From Eutreptiella sp. 'Long Island Sound 2002' (taxonomy: Eukaryota > Euglenozoa > Euglenophyceae > Eutreptiales > Eutreptiaceae), in the NCBI GenBank assembly GCA_964036045.1, contig OZ038402.1, forward strand, positions 11,179,739 through 11,243,738: DNA of 64,000 nt, read 5' to 3'. Position 1 is the first letter of the stretch. Every line of letters starts with the position of its first letter. The notes beneath the pieces are model-generated. The model did no database searches. It saw only the letters and a list, made by a program, of their open reading frames with translations, and was not told where the DNA came from. Positions 45,316 to 53,800 of this stretch are shown here, one piece after another. Position numbers and translations under genes: made by a program.

Positions 45316-46899
45316 CTACGACGCCCAATCCGGGTGGGCGAGGGTGTAGCGTCGAAGGTTGGTGACGTGGACGCGTATCGCCGACGGCACCGGTTGGCTG
45401 GGGACGGGGGGCCCGAAGGCAGCCGTAGCTGCGGTGTATAGCGCCGAGGTTACCTCGGTATAGCGAGGCTGTGCGTTGGGCGCGCCTGGGGGCGGCGTGG
45501 CGAGCTCGGCCCGAAAGGTGTCGTTGAGAGTGCGGAGCTGGCTGGCGAGGGGCTCCCGCGGGATGGGGAAGCGGCCCTTTTTCGACGGGCACACCAATTG
45601 GGGCGCCGGTGGGAGGTCATGGAGGGTGGCAGTCACGGGTAGGTGGTCAGATGGGAAACTGGAATCGGAGCGCACCTCCGTGGTGTGGGCTGCTTCCGAA
45701 GGGGTGCGGAGGAAGATGTGGTCAAGGGCACCTGCGAAACCTTGCGGGCTCACCCACGTGGGGGCCTCAGCAAGGGGGTGCAAACGGCGCATCCCGAGGC
45801 GCGCGAGCGTGGGGAGGACGAGGTCACAGAGGGAGGCGGGGGAGACAGGGAGGTGCGGGACCCAGCGGCAATTGGCGTTCAGGTCCCCTGTCAGGACAAC
45901 CACTCTAGCCGGGGTGAGGAGGAGGTACGGGTATACCCAATCCAGGATTTCCTGGACGGTGTCGAGGTTCCCGTCGGCGGGGATATACACGTTGGCGTGG
46001 CAGTGGGTCACGCCCGCCATGGTGAAGTGTGTGACGAGGGCCCGTCCCGACGGGTGGGCGCTGTGGCTGGTCACGGTCAGGTCCGGGGTCCTGTAGAGGA
46101 GGGTGGCACATCCCCCAGCCACCCTCGCTAGGGCCTGGATGGTGTGGTATAGGGGATGTACCCGCTGGATGATCAGGGGCCCGGCCTCTTGAACATGCAG
46201 GGTTAGCGGGTATTGGCACTCGCGCACCAGGACGTCCAGGGCGCGGAGCTTGGGTCGCAGGGACATCTGCACGTTGAGGGTCATTACGTCCCGGCGGGGC
46301 GACACGTGGCCGGAAAGGGGGGGATCAGGGCAGGAACCGGCGGTGGTTGAGTGCTGGGTTAGCTTGCGGACCACGGCTGCGGGGAGGGCGTGAGGGAGGC
46401 CCCGCACCCACTTGCGGAGGTGCCGGGGATGGTACGTGGCCGCTATCGCCAAGACACTGGCCCGGGTGAGGCCTGTGGCCGTGACCGAGACACGGCTGTG
46501 CAGGGACTGTGGGAGGATCACGTGGTGGTGCTCGGGCAAGATGAAGGAGGTGGGGGGCAGGCCCTTGCGGCAGAGCTGCAACTGATGGGAACCAGCCACT
46601 TGCACGCAGTGCATTGCGCCCACTAACGACAGAACGTCACGGGGCCAGGAGTCCGCCCCGCTGCACACCCGGTAGTAGTGCACACCCACCGGCAGGTGTA
46701 GGCACATTTCGAGGGCGTAGGGAGGCGGGATGAACTGGGCAGTGCCTGGGGCCGGCATTGGTACCAGGCCCCACTCTCTGGGGGGAGAGCTGGGAGTGTA
46801 TGCGCCCAGGCGCAGGTCCCGGACGTGGGGGACGCCGTCGAGGTGGGAGTGGCGGAGCTGAGACACAGCGTCAGGGATGTCCTCGTTGCGCCCCGCCAT
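45316..46899 (-). CDS. APE-type endonuclease of the retrotransposon
   Basis: The endonuclease nicks target DNA to prime reverse transcription. The 527-codon frame starts at an ATG 8 nt after the TAA of the preceding frame. Exonuclease-endonuclease-phosphatase motifs are in order: TLNVQ (Asn about 209), HVQEAG (Glu about 238), NVYIPADG (about 305), LTGDLNAN (about 337-343), ALDHIF (about 393) and FPSDHLPV (Ser-Asp-His about 417-419), so all catalytic residues are present. The first 200 residues form an extra N-terminal region with no known domain. It ends at UAG, with the same frame continuing into RT. Given the insertion in a GGTGY array, this domain is the obvious candidate for target choice. 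Confidence 0.92.
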   Translation of the reverse strand: MAGRNEDIPDAVSQLRHSHLDGVPHVRDLRLGAYTPSSPPREWGLVPMPAPGTAQFIPPPYALEMCLHLPVGVHYYRVCSGADSWPRDVLSLVGAMHCVQVAGSHQLQLCRKGLPPTSFILPEHHHVILPQSLHSRVSVTATGLTRASVLAIAATYHPRHLRKWVRGLPHALPAAVVRKLTQHSTTAGSCPDPPLSGHVSPRRDVMTLNVQMSLRPKLRALDVLVRECQYPLTLHVQEAGPLIIQRVHPLYHTIQALARVAGGCATLLYRTPDLTVTSHSAHPSGRALVTHFTMAGVTHCHANVYIPADGNLDTVQEILDWVYPYLLLTPARVVVLTGDLNANCRWVPHLPVSPASLCDLVLPTLARLGMRRLHPLAEAPTWVSPQGFAGALDHIFLRTPSEAAHTTEVRSDSSFPSDHLPVTATLHDLPPAPQLVCPSKKGRFPIPREPLASQLRTLNDTFRAELATPPPGAPNAQPRYTEVTSALYTAATAAFGPPVPSQPVPSAIRVHVTNLRRYTLAHPDWAS

Positions 46900-46907
46900 G
46901 TCCCGGG

Positions 46908-48590
46908 TTACCGGTCCCTCGGATGCCGACCGAAGTACGGCTGGAAGCGGTGGGGGTCGGCTGGGGGGCTCCAGGGCGGGGGAGCGTAGGGGTTGTGGGC
47001 CATGGCCACCCGGGGGTCGTGGGGGTCCCCCGAGTACGGGTAGGGCTGGAGGGGGGCTGCTGCATGGTGGTCGTGGCGGCTGGAGTGCGCTCGGGGCTCA
47101 TCGCGGTACGCGCTACGACGCCTCGGCGGCGGGCTGTCGCGGCGATGGCCTGGGCTGCGGCGGCGGGACGGGGACCTGTCTGAGCGGCGGGGGCTGTACC
47201 TGCGCGGATACTTGGGGTCTGGTTCTCTTTCTGATTCCGACGTCGCCGTAAGGTCCACCTGATCGTGTGGGTCCCTTGGACGGCGCTGCTTCCCGCGGCT
47301 TCCTCGATGAGTTTTTGTGGTCGGATGGTCTCGGTCAGGGTCAGGCACCCAGGGCGTGAACGGTTGTTTCTTTGATTCGGCCCAGGTCACTCGCCAGCCG
47401 CGAGCCGTGTGCTGCCTGGTCAGTCGCATGCCTCGGTCATACTCTGCTGGTCGGATTCCGACAATCGTGAATTTGGCTTTATGATTGAGTTGTTCATCCG
47501 TAATGGATGACAGGCCTGCGCCAAATTTATCCCTAAGGATACCTCCGAGGAGTCCCGCATCAACTTCACCGGACGGCGGATCGTCGACTTCTTGCCAGCC
47601 GACCCACAGGGCTTTCGAGAAAGTCTGCGGATCAATCTTTTGGGGTGTATACCCCTTCTTTTTCGCCGCGCCCTGTGCCTGATTGGCGGCTGCGGCCTCG
47701 GCTGGGGAGGTGGCTGGGCTGTCAGCAACTTGCTGGACCGGAGGGGGGCTGGAGAGGAAGGAGCGCAGGACTTCCGCGATGCCGGGCAAACTGGGCGCAT
47801 GGCTGCGGACCCAGGCCCACTGCTCCCGAATCGGGGATTGTGGGAGGGTGCTGAAGTTCGCGCCGTACCGACGGAAGAGCTGGAGGTGGAGCGCATGTGC
47901 AACCTCGTCCTCACGGCCCTTGGGGATCTCCGGGATCCACTCCAGCAGGGAGGCCAGGGCGGCATCAGTGGGCGATGCCGTAGGCGACGGCGGCTGGGCA
48001 GTAGCGCCTGGCGCCCGAAAGGCAGAAACCGCTCTGGGCTTAGGGATCGGGTCCGGGACAGCGAACGACAACCCGGGGGCACGCGTAGGGGTCTCCGGGA
48101 CCGGCACGGCGCTTGGCGCGGCCATAGCCCTGCGGAGGACGTCGGCCAACTCCTCGAGGTCGGGTGCCTGGGGCGAGGTAAGAACCGCCGTGGCGAGTAT
48201 GACTGGCACGAGGACCAAGAACTGCTGAGAGCCGGGGGTAGGCAGCTCGAATGAAGCCGGAACGGCACTGCGCACGGCATTGGCGAACGCCGGCGGCGTG
48301 GACGGGAGGCCGCGGAGTCTGGTGGCGATGGACAAGAGGGGGGGAATGGACCTGATGAAGCTGTTGAGCCGAACGGCCTCAGCCTGCCGCTGCGCCGCGG
48401 CGTAACGTTGGGCTTGCTGCTGGGCATTATCTCGCTCTGCGCGAACCATGTCCAGATCCCGCGTGAGGGACTCCAGGTCGCTCCGTGCCACGGCCAGCTC
48501 CTGCTGCTGGGCCTCGTACTGGTCACGCAATTGAGCGTAATCGGTGGAGTAGGCCGTGACGTCCAGGTCTGGGACGAAGGGCTCCCCCAC
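46908..48590 (-). CDS. Second ORF1-type protein: coiled coil plus basic SR-rich tail
   Basis: The frame has 560 codons and begins directly after a UAG, with GTG as its first codon and no AUG until about residue 48. The N-terminus (about residues 15-70; QLRDQYEAQQQELAVARSDL, then DLDMVRAERDNAQQQAQRY) is a strong coiled coil. The middle is proline-rich. A folded-looking segment (KALWVGWQEVDDPPSGEVDA) is followed by a long Arg/Ser/Asp/Pro/His-rich tail (RRRSPGHRRDSPPPRRRSAY) ending at TAA. Coiled coil plus basic tail fits an RNA-binding ORF1p that packages element RNA. No zinc knuckle or RRM is visible. It shares a frame with the upstream ORF. Confidence 0.75.
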   Translation of the reverse strand: MGEPFVPDLDVTAYSTDYAQLRDQYEAQQQELAVARSDLESLTRDLDMVRAERDNAQQQAQRYAAAQRQAEAVRLNSFIRSIPPLLSIATRLRGLPSTPPAFANAVRSAVPASFELPTPGSQQFLVLVPVILATAVLTSPQAPDLEELADVLRRAMAAPSAVPVPETPTRAPGLSFAVPDPIPKPRAVSAFRAPGATAQPPSPTASPTDAALASLLEWIPEIPKGREDEVAHALHLQLFRRYGANFSTLPQSPIREQWAWVRSHAPSLPGIAEVLRSFLSSPPPVQQVADSPATSPAEAAAANQAQGAAKKKGYTPQKIDPQTFSKALWVGWQEVDDPPSGEVDAGLLGGILRDKFGAGLSSITDEQLNHKAKFTIVGIRPAEYDRGMRLTRQHTARGWRVTWAESKKQPFTPWVPDPDRDHPTTKTHRGSRGKQRRPRDPHDQVDLTATSESEREPDPKYPRRYSPRRSDRSPSRRRSPGHRRDSPPPRRRSAYRDEPRAHSSRHDHHAAAPLQPYPYSGDPHDPRVAMAHNPYAPPPWSPPADPHRFQPYFGRHPRDR

Positions 48591-49811
48591 CTAGGAGGGA
48601 CTGGGGGGGGCTGATCCGACGGCCGGGGCTGGCGACTCCGGAGGCGCGGGGTCCGCGGCAGCCGGCTGTACTTGGGAGGCGGGCTCAGGGAGGTTGAAAG
48701 AAAGCCTTGTCGGCTCGGACAACAGTGACGAAGGCGAGGGCTCGGACCCCGTAGGGGTGGGCTTGTCCTGGGACTTGTACAGGGTTGACGCCGGGGTGAA
48801 CGCCGCCGTGGCGAACAGAGTGCCGGCGGGGCTGGGCGCTGCTTGTCCTTTGGTGAGGTAAGGTGCGTGGCTGGGTGGTGTGAGCGGGGGCGGGCTGGCG
48901 GTGTCGGCGATGCCGGCTTGCAGCAGGGCGAAGGTGGGGGCTGTGGCCCAGGAACGCTCGCCAGCCTGCTCGATCTGATGCAGCAGCTCCACGCTGCGGA
49001 TCGGCAGGACCGAGCATTCGAGCAGCGGCCGCAGCTGCTCGGGGGTCCACATGCCCTTGTTTCTGAGGGCCGGGGGCGTGGGAACCGGGGCTGGCGTGTA
49101 CTGCCCTGTGAGGCAGACGGAGGAGGCCCATGCCAGAAGCCCGAACTTTAGCGGGACGAGGTCCGCTGTCGGGATATGGGCTGCTTGCAGGACCGCATGC
49201 ACGTCGTTGGGCAGCGCCCAAAAGGCCGCAACTACCTCGCGGGTGCGGAGGCGGTCCCACGACGGTCTGAGGTGGGGGGCAAGGAATTGGCTGATGGGCT
49301 TGTGGATCTTGTGGGAGACCTTCTGGCTTTGGATGTCTGGAGGGGCGGTAGTGTCGATGGGCGGCGGCTGTTCTCGGGCTGTGTACAGGCCTTTGAAGAC
49401 TTGGTTGCGAAGGCGTGACGCTGAGATCGGAACATGGCTTGGACTCCACCGCGTGACGAGCGCCGCTGTGAGGGCCTCAGGGTCTTTGGACACATACTCC
49501 AACAGTGGGCCTCCTTGCACCAGCGACAGGGGGACGTGTTCGATGACCTTCGTGTCAGACGGGCCTGCGGCGACTGTTACGGTGGCTGTGAGCAGGAGTC
49601 CCCGTGGCGTCCACACCCCCGTCACGGCTGTAATAGCCTGGATGTCGCCGTCGGCAGCCGTCCATCGCAGGGCGTCACACAAGTCAGCCAGGGCGGGGTC
49701 GGTGGCCCGGATGGCGGTATCCGCTGCTTCCAGTGCGTCATCCTTCAGCATGTCCAGCTCTCGCAGGAGACGGTCAGCATCTTCGGACTGGGCGATTTTC
49801 ATCAGAAACAT
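48591..49811 (-). CDS. First ORF1-type protein of the retrotransposon
   Basis: The frame has 406 codons from ATG to UAG. The N-terminus is helical and charged (AQSEDADRLLRELDMLKDDA), followed by an alpha/beta-like segment (LLLTATVTVAAGPSDTKVIE), a helical middle (PISQFLAPHLRPSWDRL) and a long Pro/Ser/Ala-rich C-terminus. I recognise no family. Its place at the 5' end of a LINE suggests an ORF1p or gag-like role. It could be made as a longer fusion with the next frame if the UAG is read through. Confidence 0.7.
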   Translation of the reverse strand: MFLMKIAQSEDADRLLRELDMLKDDALEAADTAIRATDPALADLCDALRWTAADGDIQAITAVTGVWTPRGLLLTATVTVAAGPSDTKVIEHVPLSLVQGGPLLEYVSKDPEALTAALVTRWSPSHVPISASRLRNQVFKGLYTAREQPPPIDTTAPPDIQSQKVSHKIHKPISQFLAPHLRPSWDRLRTREVVAAFWALPNDVHAVLQAAHIPTADLVPLKFGLLAWASSVCLTGQYTPAPVPTPPALRNKGMWTPEQLRPLLECSVLPIRSVELLHQIEQAGERSWATAPTFALLQAGIADTASPPPLTPPSHAPYLTKGQAAPSPAGTLFATAAFTPASTLYKSQDKPTPTGSEPSPSSLLSEPTRLSFNLPEPASQVQPAAADPAPPESPAPAVGSAPPSPS

Positions 49812-50670
49812 GGGGAACGGCCCCCGACAAATGGCGCCGCCTCGACCGGTGTCGGGGGCAGGAGAGGGGGTGTCCTGGGACGGCGTTCAATGGTCTGACA
49901 TGGTAGGCTGTGGCAAGAAAAGAGCGGGTGGCCTGTGGCCGCAAGGCGTTGGGGGGGAATAACAAATCGGGGCGTTGGTAAACGGAGGCGCACTGACATC
50001 GTAGGCAGCCCCCACCGGACGGGACGCGCAGGATATAAACAAAGGGTACCACGAGCGTGGTCATAGTGTGACGAAACAAAGAGCATGGCACAATGGCGCA
50101 GAGTAACATGGGGCCGCCTGGCGGATCGGGCCGGCGAGTGGGGGTCCCAGGACTCACGAGGACGGGGGTGCGAGGGGAGCACCGCATTGGCGCGTGGTGC
50201 TGCAACCCTAGTGGCGCATAGGTGAGAGGGGTCCCACGGTGGGTCGACGAATCTGACGACTGATGATACCCCTGCACAAGGCGTCACGCTTGAGCGGCGG
50301 ATACGTCGAATGCAGTCCCCGTCGCGGCTCCCCGCGTAGCGGCCTGGAAGATTGCCACGGCGAGGTCGACGTCTTGCCAGAGCCGAACGTAGAACGTTGT
50401 GCCCACTGTGAGCAGGAAATGGCTAGCAAGGGGGAGGGACGCACCTGAGGTGCGGCACTCAGCCCTTGGAGACACGGGATTAAGAGGGAGAGACAGAGTG
50501 CACCATACGGGTGGAGCTGAGCGGAGAGGGGGCCACGATGGCAGAGCTGAGTCACGTGGTGGCACGACTATCACGACGATTCACGACTGGTTTCGAGCGT
50601 GGCAGTGCGTGTAGGCAATCCGTCCTACAGCTACCATCCTGAGGGTTTTTAGACTGGTGCCAGGTCACCA
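49812..50670 (-). promoter_or_regulatory. 5' leader of the retrotransposon (likely internal promoter region)
   Basis: About 860 bp separate the pentamer array from the first ATG. Active LINEs carry an internal promoter here. I see no specific motif, only GC-rich sequence and short unsupported frames. Confidence 0.45.
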
Positions 50671-50975
50671 GTGGTGTGGTGTGGTGTGGTGTGGTGTGGT
50701 GTGGTGTGGTGTGGTGTGGTGTGGTGCGGTGCGGTGTAGTGCGGTGCGGTGCGGTGCGGTGCGGTGCGGTGCGGTGCGGTGCGGTGCGGCGCGGCGCGGC
50801 GCGGCGCGGTGCGGTGCGGTGCGGTGCGGTGCGGTGTCGTGCGGTGTCGTGTGGTGTGGTGTGGTGTGGTGTGGTGTGGTGTGGTGTGGTGTGGTGTGGT
50901 GTGGTGTGGTGTGGTGTGGTGTGGTGTGGTGTGGTGTGGTGTGGTGTGGTGTGGTGTGGTGTGGTGTGGTGTGGT
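50671..50975 (+). repeat. (GGTGT)n/(GGTGC)n pentamer array, right flank of the retrotransposon
   Basis: About 60 pentamers run in blocks: GGTGT, then GGTGC, a few CGGCG, GGTGC again, then a long GGTGT run. It matches the left-flank array in unit and strand. Reading frames giving CGVVW- or TPHHT-type repeats are artefacts. Confidence 0.95.
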
Positions 50976-51107
50976 AGCACAATGCAGCACAGCAGAGCAC
51001 AACACCGCACAGCACAACACAAACCGCACAACACCACACAACGCTGCACAACACTCGCCGGGCCGGTGAAGACCGCAGCGGGACTTGCCTTTGTCTGGAA
51101 GTTCCAG
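50976..51107. other. Decayed AC/GC-rich edge of the pentamer array
   Basis: GCACAACACC-like motifs look like diverged array sequence. Further on, GACTTGCCTTTGTCTGG leads into the exon-like block. Confidence 0.4.
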
Positions 51108-51410
51108 TGCCACCCTCGCCACCGCACATGCACATCTCCAGAGCTGTGGCAGAACAAGACGTGTTCGCTACCAGTGACGACGACCTGGACTCTCTGACGC
51201 AGGCAGCCAGCGAGATGTCTCTCAGTCCGCGGCCACCGAGGTCCCGGGGCTCGCAGGGACCCCGGTCACCTCCAAAAACTTCGTGGGCACCACGATCGGG
51301 CATGAGACCTGGCAGGTACACTCCATGCCTGTGACCTGTGCGCACCACGTGTTTGTGGGTGGAGCTGATGGGTGTGAGGACCGCCATCTGCTGGTGTGGA
51401 GCTGTGGGGT
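51108..51410 (+). CDS. WD-repeat-like exon with a frame change (candidate exon 5)
   Basis: Two adjacent GC3-rich stretches are in different frames. The first (VAEQDVFATSDDDLDSLTQA) runs to about 51225. The second, from about 51226, codes VTSKNFVGTTIGHETWQVHS then HHVFVGGADG and HLLVWSC, which fits the end of a WD40 blade (small residues, then VW-S). It ends in phase 2 at the consensus donor GTGAGT, followed after 79 nt by an acceptor TTGATATTACAG. Either an indel has broken one exon, or the exon starts at an AG near 51206 or 51225 and the first stretch is chance. The phase would also fit the exon at 53278. Family not established. Confidence 0.5.
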
Positions 51411-51489
51411 GTGAGTATCACTGCGTCCTCCATTGCTCATCTTTCATGCCAACCATTCATGACTCTCTCGTTCCTTCTTGATATTACAG
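51411..51489 (+). other. Probable 79-nt GT-AG intron
   Basis: The sequence begins GTGAGTATC and ends TTCCTTCTTGATATTACAG, with a good polypyrimidine tract. The following exon would be short in two frames (for example PTPKSSLW then TAG). Confidence 0.45.
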
Positions 51490-53277
51490 CCCCACCCCAA
51501 AAAGCTCGCTTTGGTAGATCCAGGGCTCTCCTTAAGAAGCCAGATTTTCTTTTTGCTGAGGACAGCCCTCAAGGACAGCCCCCAGGGACCACCAACCGCC
51601 AGCCGCCAACCGTCCCAACCGCCACCGACCGCCGCCAACCGCCAACCGTCAACCGCGAAATGCCACCAACCACCAACTGCCGGCCGCCAACAGCCAACCT
51701 TTGAAGTAGAGGAGTTCCCATGACCAGGAAGCAGAGAGCGTCCCTGTGAACGTTCGTTTCTGTTGGCGTTGCAAACGTCTTCCCCCCCCCCCCTTAAGGA
51801 CAGCCCTAGGTAGATGCATACCTTCTTTATGGACTAGACGCTCAGAGTGACAATCAAGCCCGTGATTATTTGGCTGAGGCTGCTTTTGCATTTTGCTTCG
51901 CTGGTACTCAGAGAGGGCATAGAGGCACGACTTGCGTTAAAGCCAGCCCAAGCAGTTCATTGAAAAACACGATCACAGCTCCATGTCAAATGCAGATCCG
52001 ATACTTCGCCGCCAATGTGCGGCGTCATCAGCCCAAAAGACACACTGAGCACAACACAGGATCGCATGCCGACATTCAGCTTCATAGGTTCAGAGGTCTC
52101 GTCACATGCTTGGGGGCACTTGGTGGTGCATTGCTCGGGGCAATTTCTCTGCAAGGTGGACAGAATTGTCATTGCTTCGCTAGGGGAGACCTTTTTTGGT
52201 CAGCAACCGCCCCCAACCGCTGTGGAAACCTCCTCCAACCGCCTGCCTAAGCGCTTCTGGGGCCACCTCTGAGGTCCCTTCCCTTCTACTGCAGAGCCCT
52301 GGGGGTGGGGGGATGGAGTCAGCGCCAGCGCACCCAGCCTCCCGCCCCTGCACCGGTGGCATCCATCGCCTGCAGGGAACCCATTGCCTTGGCATGTCCC
52401 CCGGGCCGACATGCGGTCCATGTAAAAGAAAAAAGTTCTGTGGGACCTGGGTCCCAATCAACACACAGTGGCAGCTATAGGCCCACCACTGTGCCAATAG
52501 CAGGGCCCCGAGTTACCCGCTGCCGGAAATGAGCGAGGAATGCCGCCAAAACAGCCCCAAGCAAGAAAAATGGTGGAAAATGGGTGCTAGTTGGAGAATT
52601 CTAGGATGTTCTGTGGAAAAATGGGGGCAACATTGCACCAGAAGCCCAAAAAACCAATTTATGTGGGCCTTGGGTGTGGTGGGGGTGGGGGGTGAGCAAC
52701 ATGCCTGGGGAAAAATGGGGGAGAATGGGGCAAAATGGGGGGGGGATGGGGAAACGCAGGGGAAAATGGGGAACAACACAGGAAAAATGAGTCACAATGT
52801 TTGCAACTTCACTTCTTTCCAGCATCTTTGGGCCCTCTTGCCCTTGGTTTGTCTATGGTTGACCAAGTGCACCCTTTTAACGGTGTGTGTTATGTCCCCA
52901 TCAAGGCCTGAATCCAGGACTAAGATTGGTGTCTGGGTTTGCAAGATTTTGGCCACCTTGGTGGACAACTGAATATTTTTACCATCTTCCTCCACCAAGT
53001 TCCCTCCATTTCTCTCCATTTCCCCCGTTTCCCCCCATTTATCCCCATTTCCCCACATTTCCCCCATGTTTCCTATCGGAGCGGGAAGTGGTTAATTGAG
53101 GTGCCACCCTGAGTGGGTTATCAGGGCCCTGCAATAGGCCGAAAACAGTGCTTTTAGGTCCCAATAAGCAGGACTAAGCCCCCACCCTGCCCCAGCCCCT
53201 GCATGCGCAATCCCCCCTCCACTCAAATTCGCTTTCCCGTTGCACCTGGTCCCGTCCTCGCCCCTATTGTCCCTCAG
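51490..53277. other. Unassigned low-complexity-rich region
   Basis: It contains CCGCCAACC-type repeats at about 51590-51700 and AATGGGG-type repeats at about 52560-52790. Their inverse, CCATTTCCCC-type, lies at about 52985-53070, so the two purine-rich and pyrimidine-rich tracts form an imperfect inverted pair around about 190 bp. No supported gene. Confidence 0.4.
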
Positions 53278-53473
53278 GCCTCAGGAAATCCCCACACATC
53301 CCGGCAGCAACAGCCCGGTATTCGTCAAGCCCCGGCCCTCCGGCATCTTCATTGAAGGCGGCAACACGTTCATCCCCGGCTCCGCGATGTTTCCGGTCTA
53401 CTTCTCCGAAGGAGCTCCTTCATTTCACCTACTGCAGCCGCGCCAGCGGTCCGGCACGAAAGTCTCGTCCTGA
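53278..53473 (+). CDS. Exon-like block ending in UGA (candidate exon 6)
   Basis: The acceptor is CCTATTGTCCCTCAG with one leading nucleotide, which fits phase 2 of the upstream candidates. It codes PQEIPTHPGSNSPVFVKPRP then SGIFIEGGNTFIPGSAMFPV. GC3 bias is strong for the first 45 codons and weaker afterwards. The frame meets TGA at 53471-53473, but the same frame stays open and codon-biased for 45 more codons (to 53611). The block may therefore end by splicing near CCG-GTCTAC, carry a nonsense mutation, or recode UGA. Family unknown. Confidence 0.5.
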
Positions 53474-53613
53474 CTCCTCTTGGGGCCGGGCGGACTGGCC
53501 GAGCATACCCCATCCATGTTCCCTGCGCTGAATGCCCGTGACACCGCTGCCATCAGACGGCTGCTGTTCAAGGGCCGCAGGGCACCCTCACAGGATGATC
53601 TGAAGGACGAATG
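53474..53613 (+). CDS. In-frame continuation after UGA, probable C-terminus
   Basis: In the same frame as the previous block it codes LLLGPGGLAEHTPSMFPALN then ARDTAAIRRLLFKGRRAPSQ and DDLKDE, ending TGA at 53611-53613. Codon use is biased and composition protein-like (a basic helix then an acidic end). It is either a separate last exon (an AG lies at 53502-53503) or the continuation of a frame broken by UGA. Confidence 0.4.
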
Positions 53614-53689
53614 ACTGGGGTGCGGCTTGGTCACTGCCGTCTGGCATGGAAATGGAACCGGTTGGCTTGGTTGGAAAATGGTGGCACCT

Positions 53690-53800
53690 AATGAGTCGCG
53701 CATCAAATGTGGGTGGGTCCTACGGAGTACCACATCAAATGTGGGTGGGTCCTACTGAGTCTCACAGCAGATGTGGGTGGGTCTCAGAGATGTGGGTTGC
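53690..53800 (+). repeat. Short diverged tandem repeat with ATGTGGGTGGGTC
   Basis: Two copies of CATCAAATGTGGGTGGGTCC about 35 bp apart, plus two more diverged copies. Function unknown. Confidence 0.7.

Larger units (their letters stand above)
41193..50670 (-). mobile_element. 9.5-kb non-LTR retrotransposon (APE endonuclease, RT, RNase H) inserted in a GGTGY array
   Basis: On the minus strand the order is a 5' leader of about 860 bp, two ORF1-type frames, an endonuclease frame, an RT/RNase H/zinc-knuckle frame, a 3' leader of about 410 bp, a (TCC)n run, and the pentamer array. There are no LTRs. The domain order APE-RT-RNase H matches I-like and related LINE groups. Both ends abut (ACACC)n on this strand, implying insertion within the simple repeat. 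Defects are two UAG codons and one frameshift in a G run. Length and domain completeness suggest a full-length, fairly young copy. Clade assignment needs a tree. Confidence 0.9.

Noticed and set aside
42060-45592. Plus-strand frames opposite the retrotransposon
   Set aside because: High-GC shadow frames of the real minus-strand coding sequence, without any domain.
41193-50670. LTR retrotransposon or virus-like element
   Set aside because: No long terminal repeats, integrase, protease or capsid. An APE endonuclease precedes RT and RNase H, which fits a non-LTR element.
50552-51387. Histidine/threonine-proline and cysteine/valine-rich frames over the pentamer array
   Set aside because: Translations of (GGTGT)n and its complement, not proteins.
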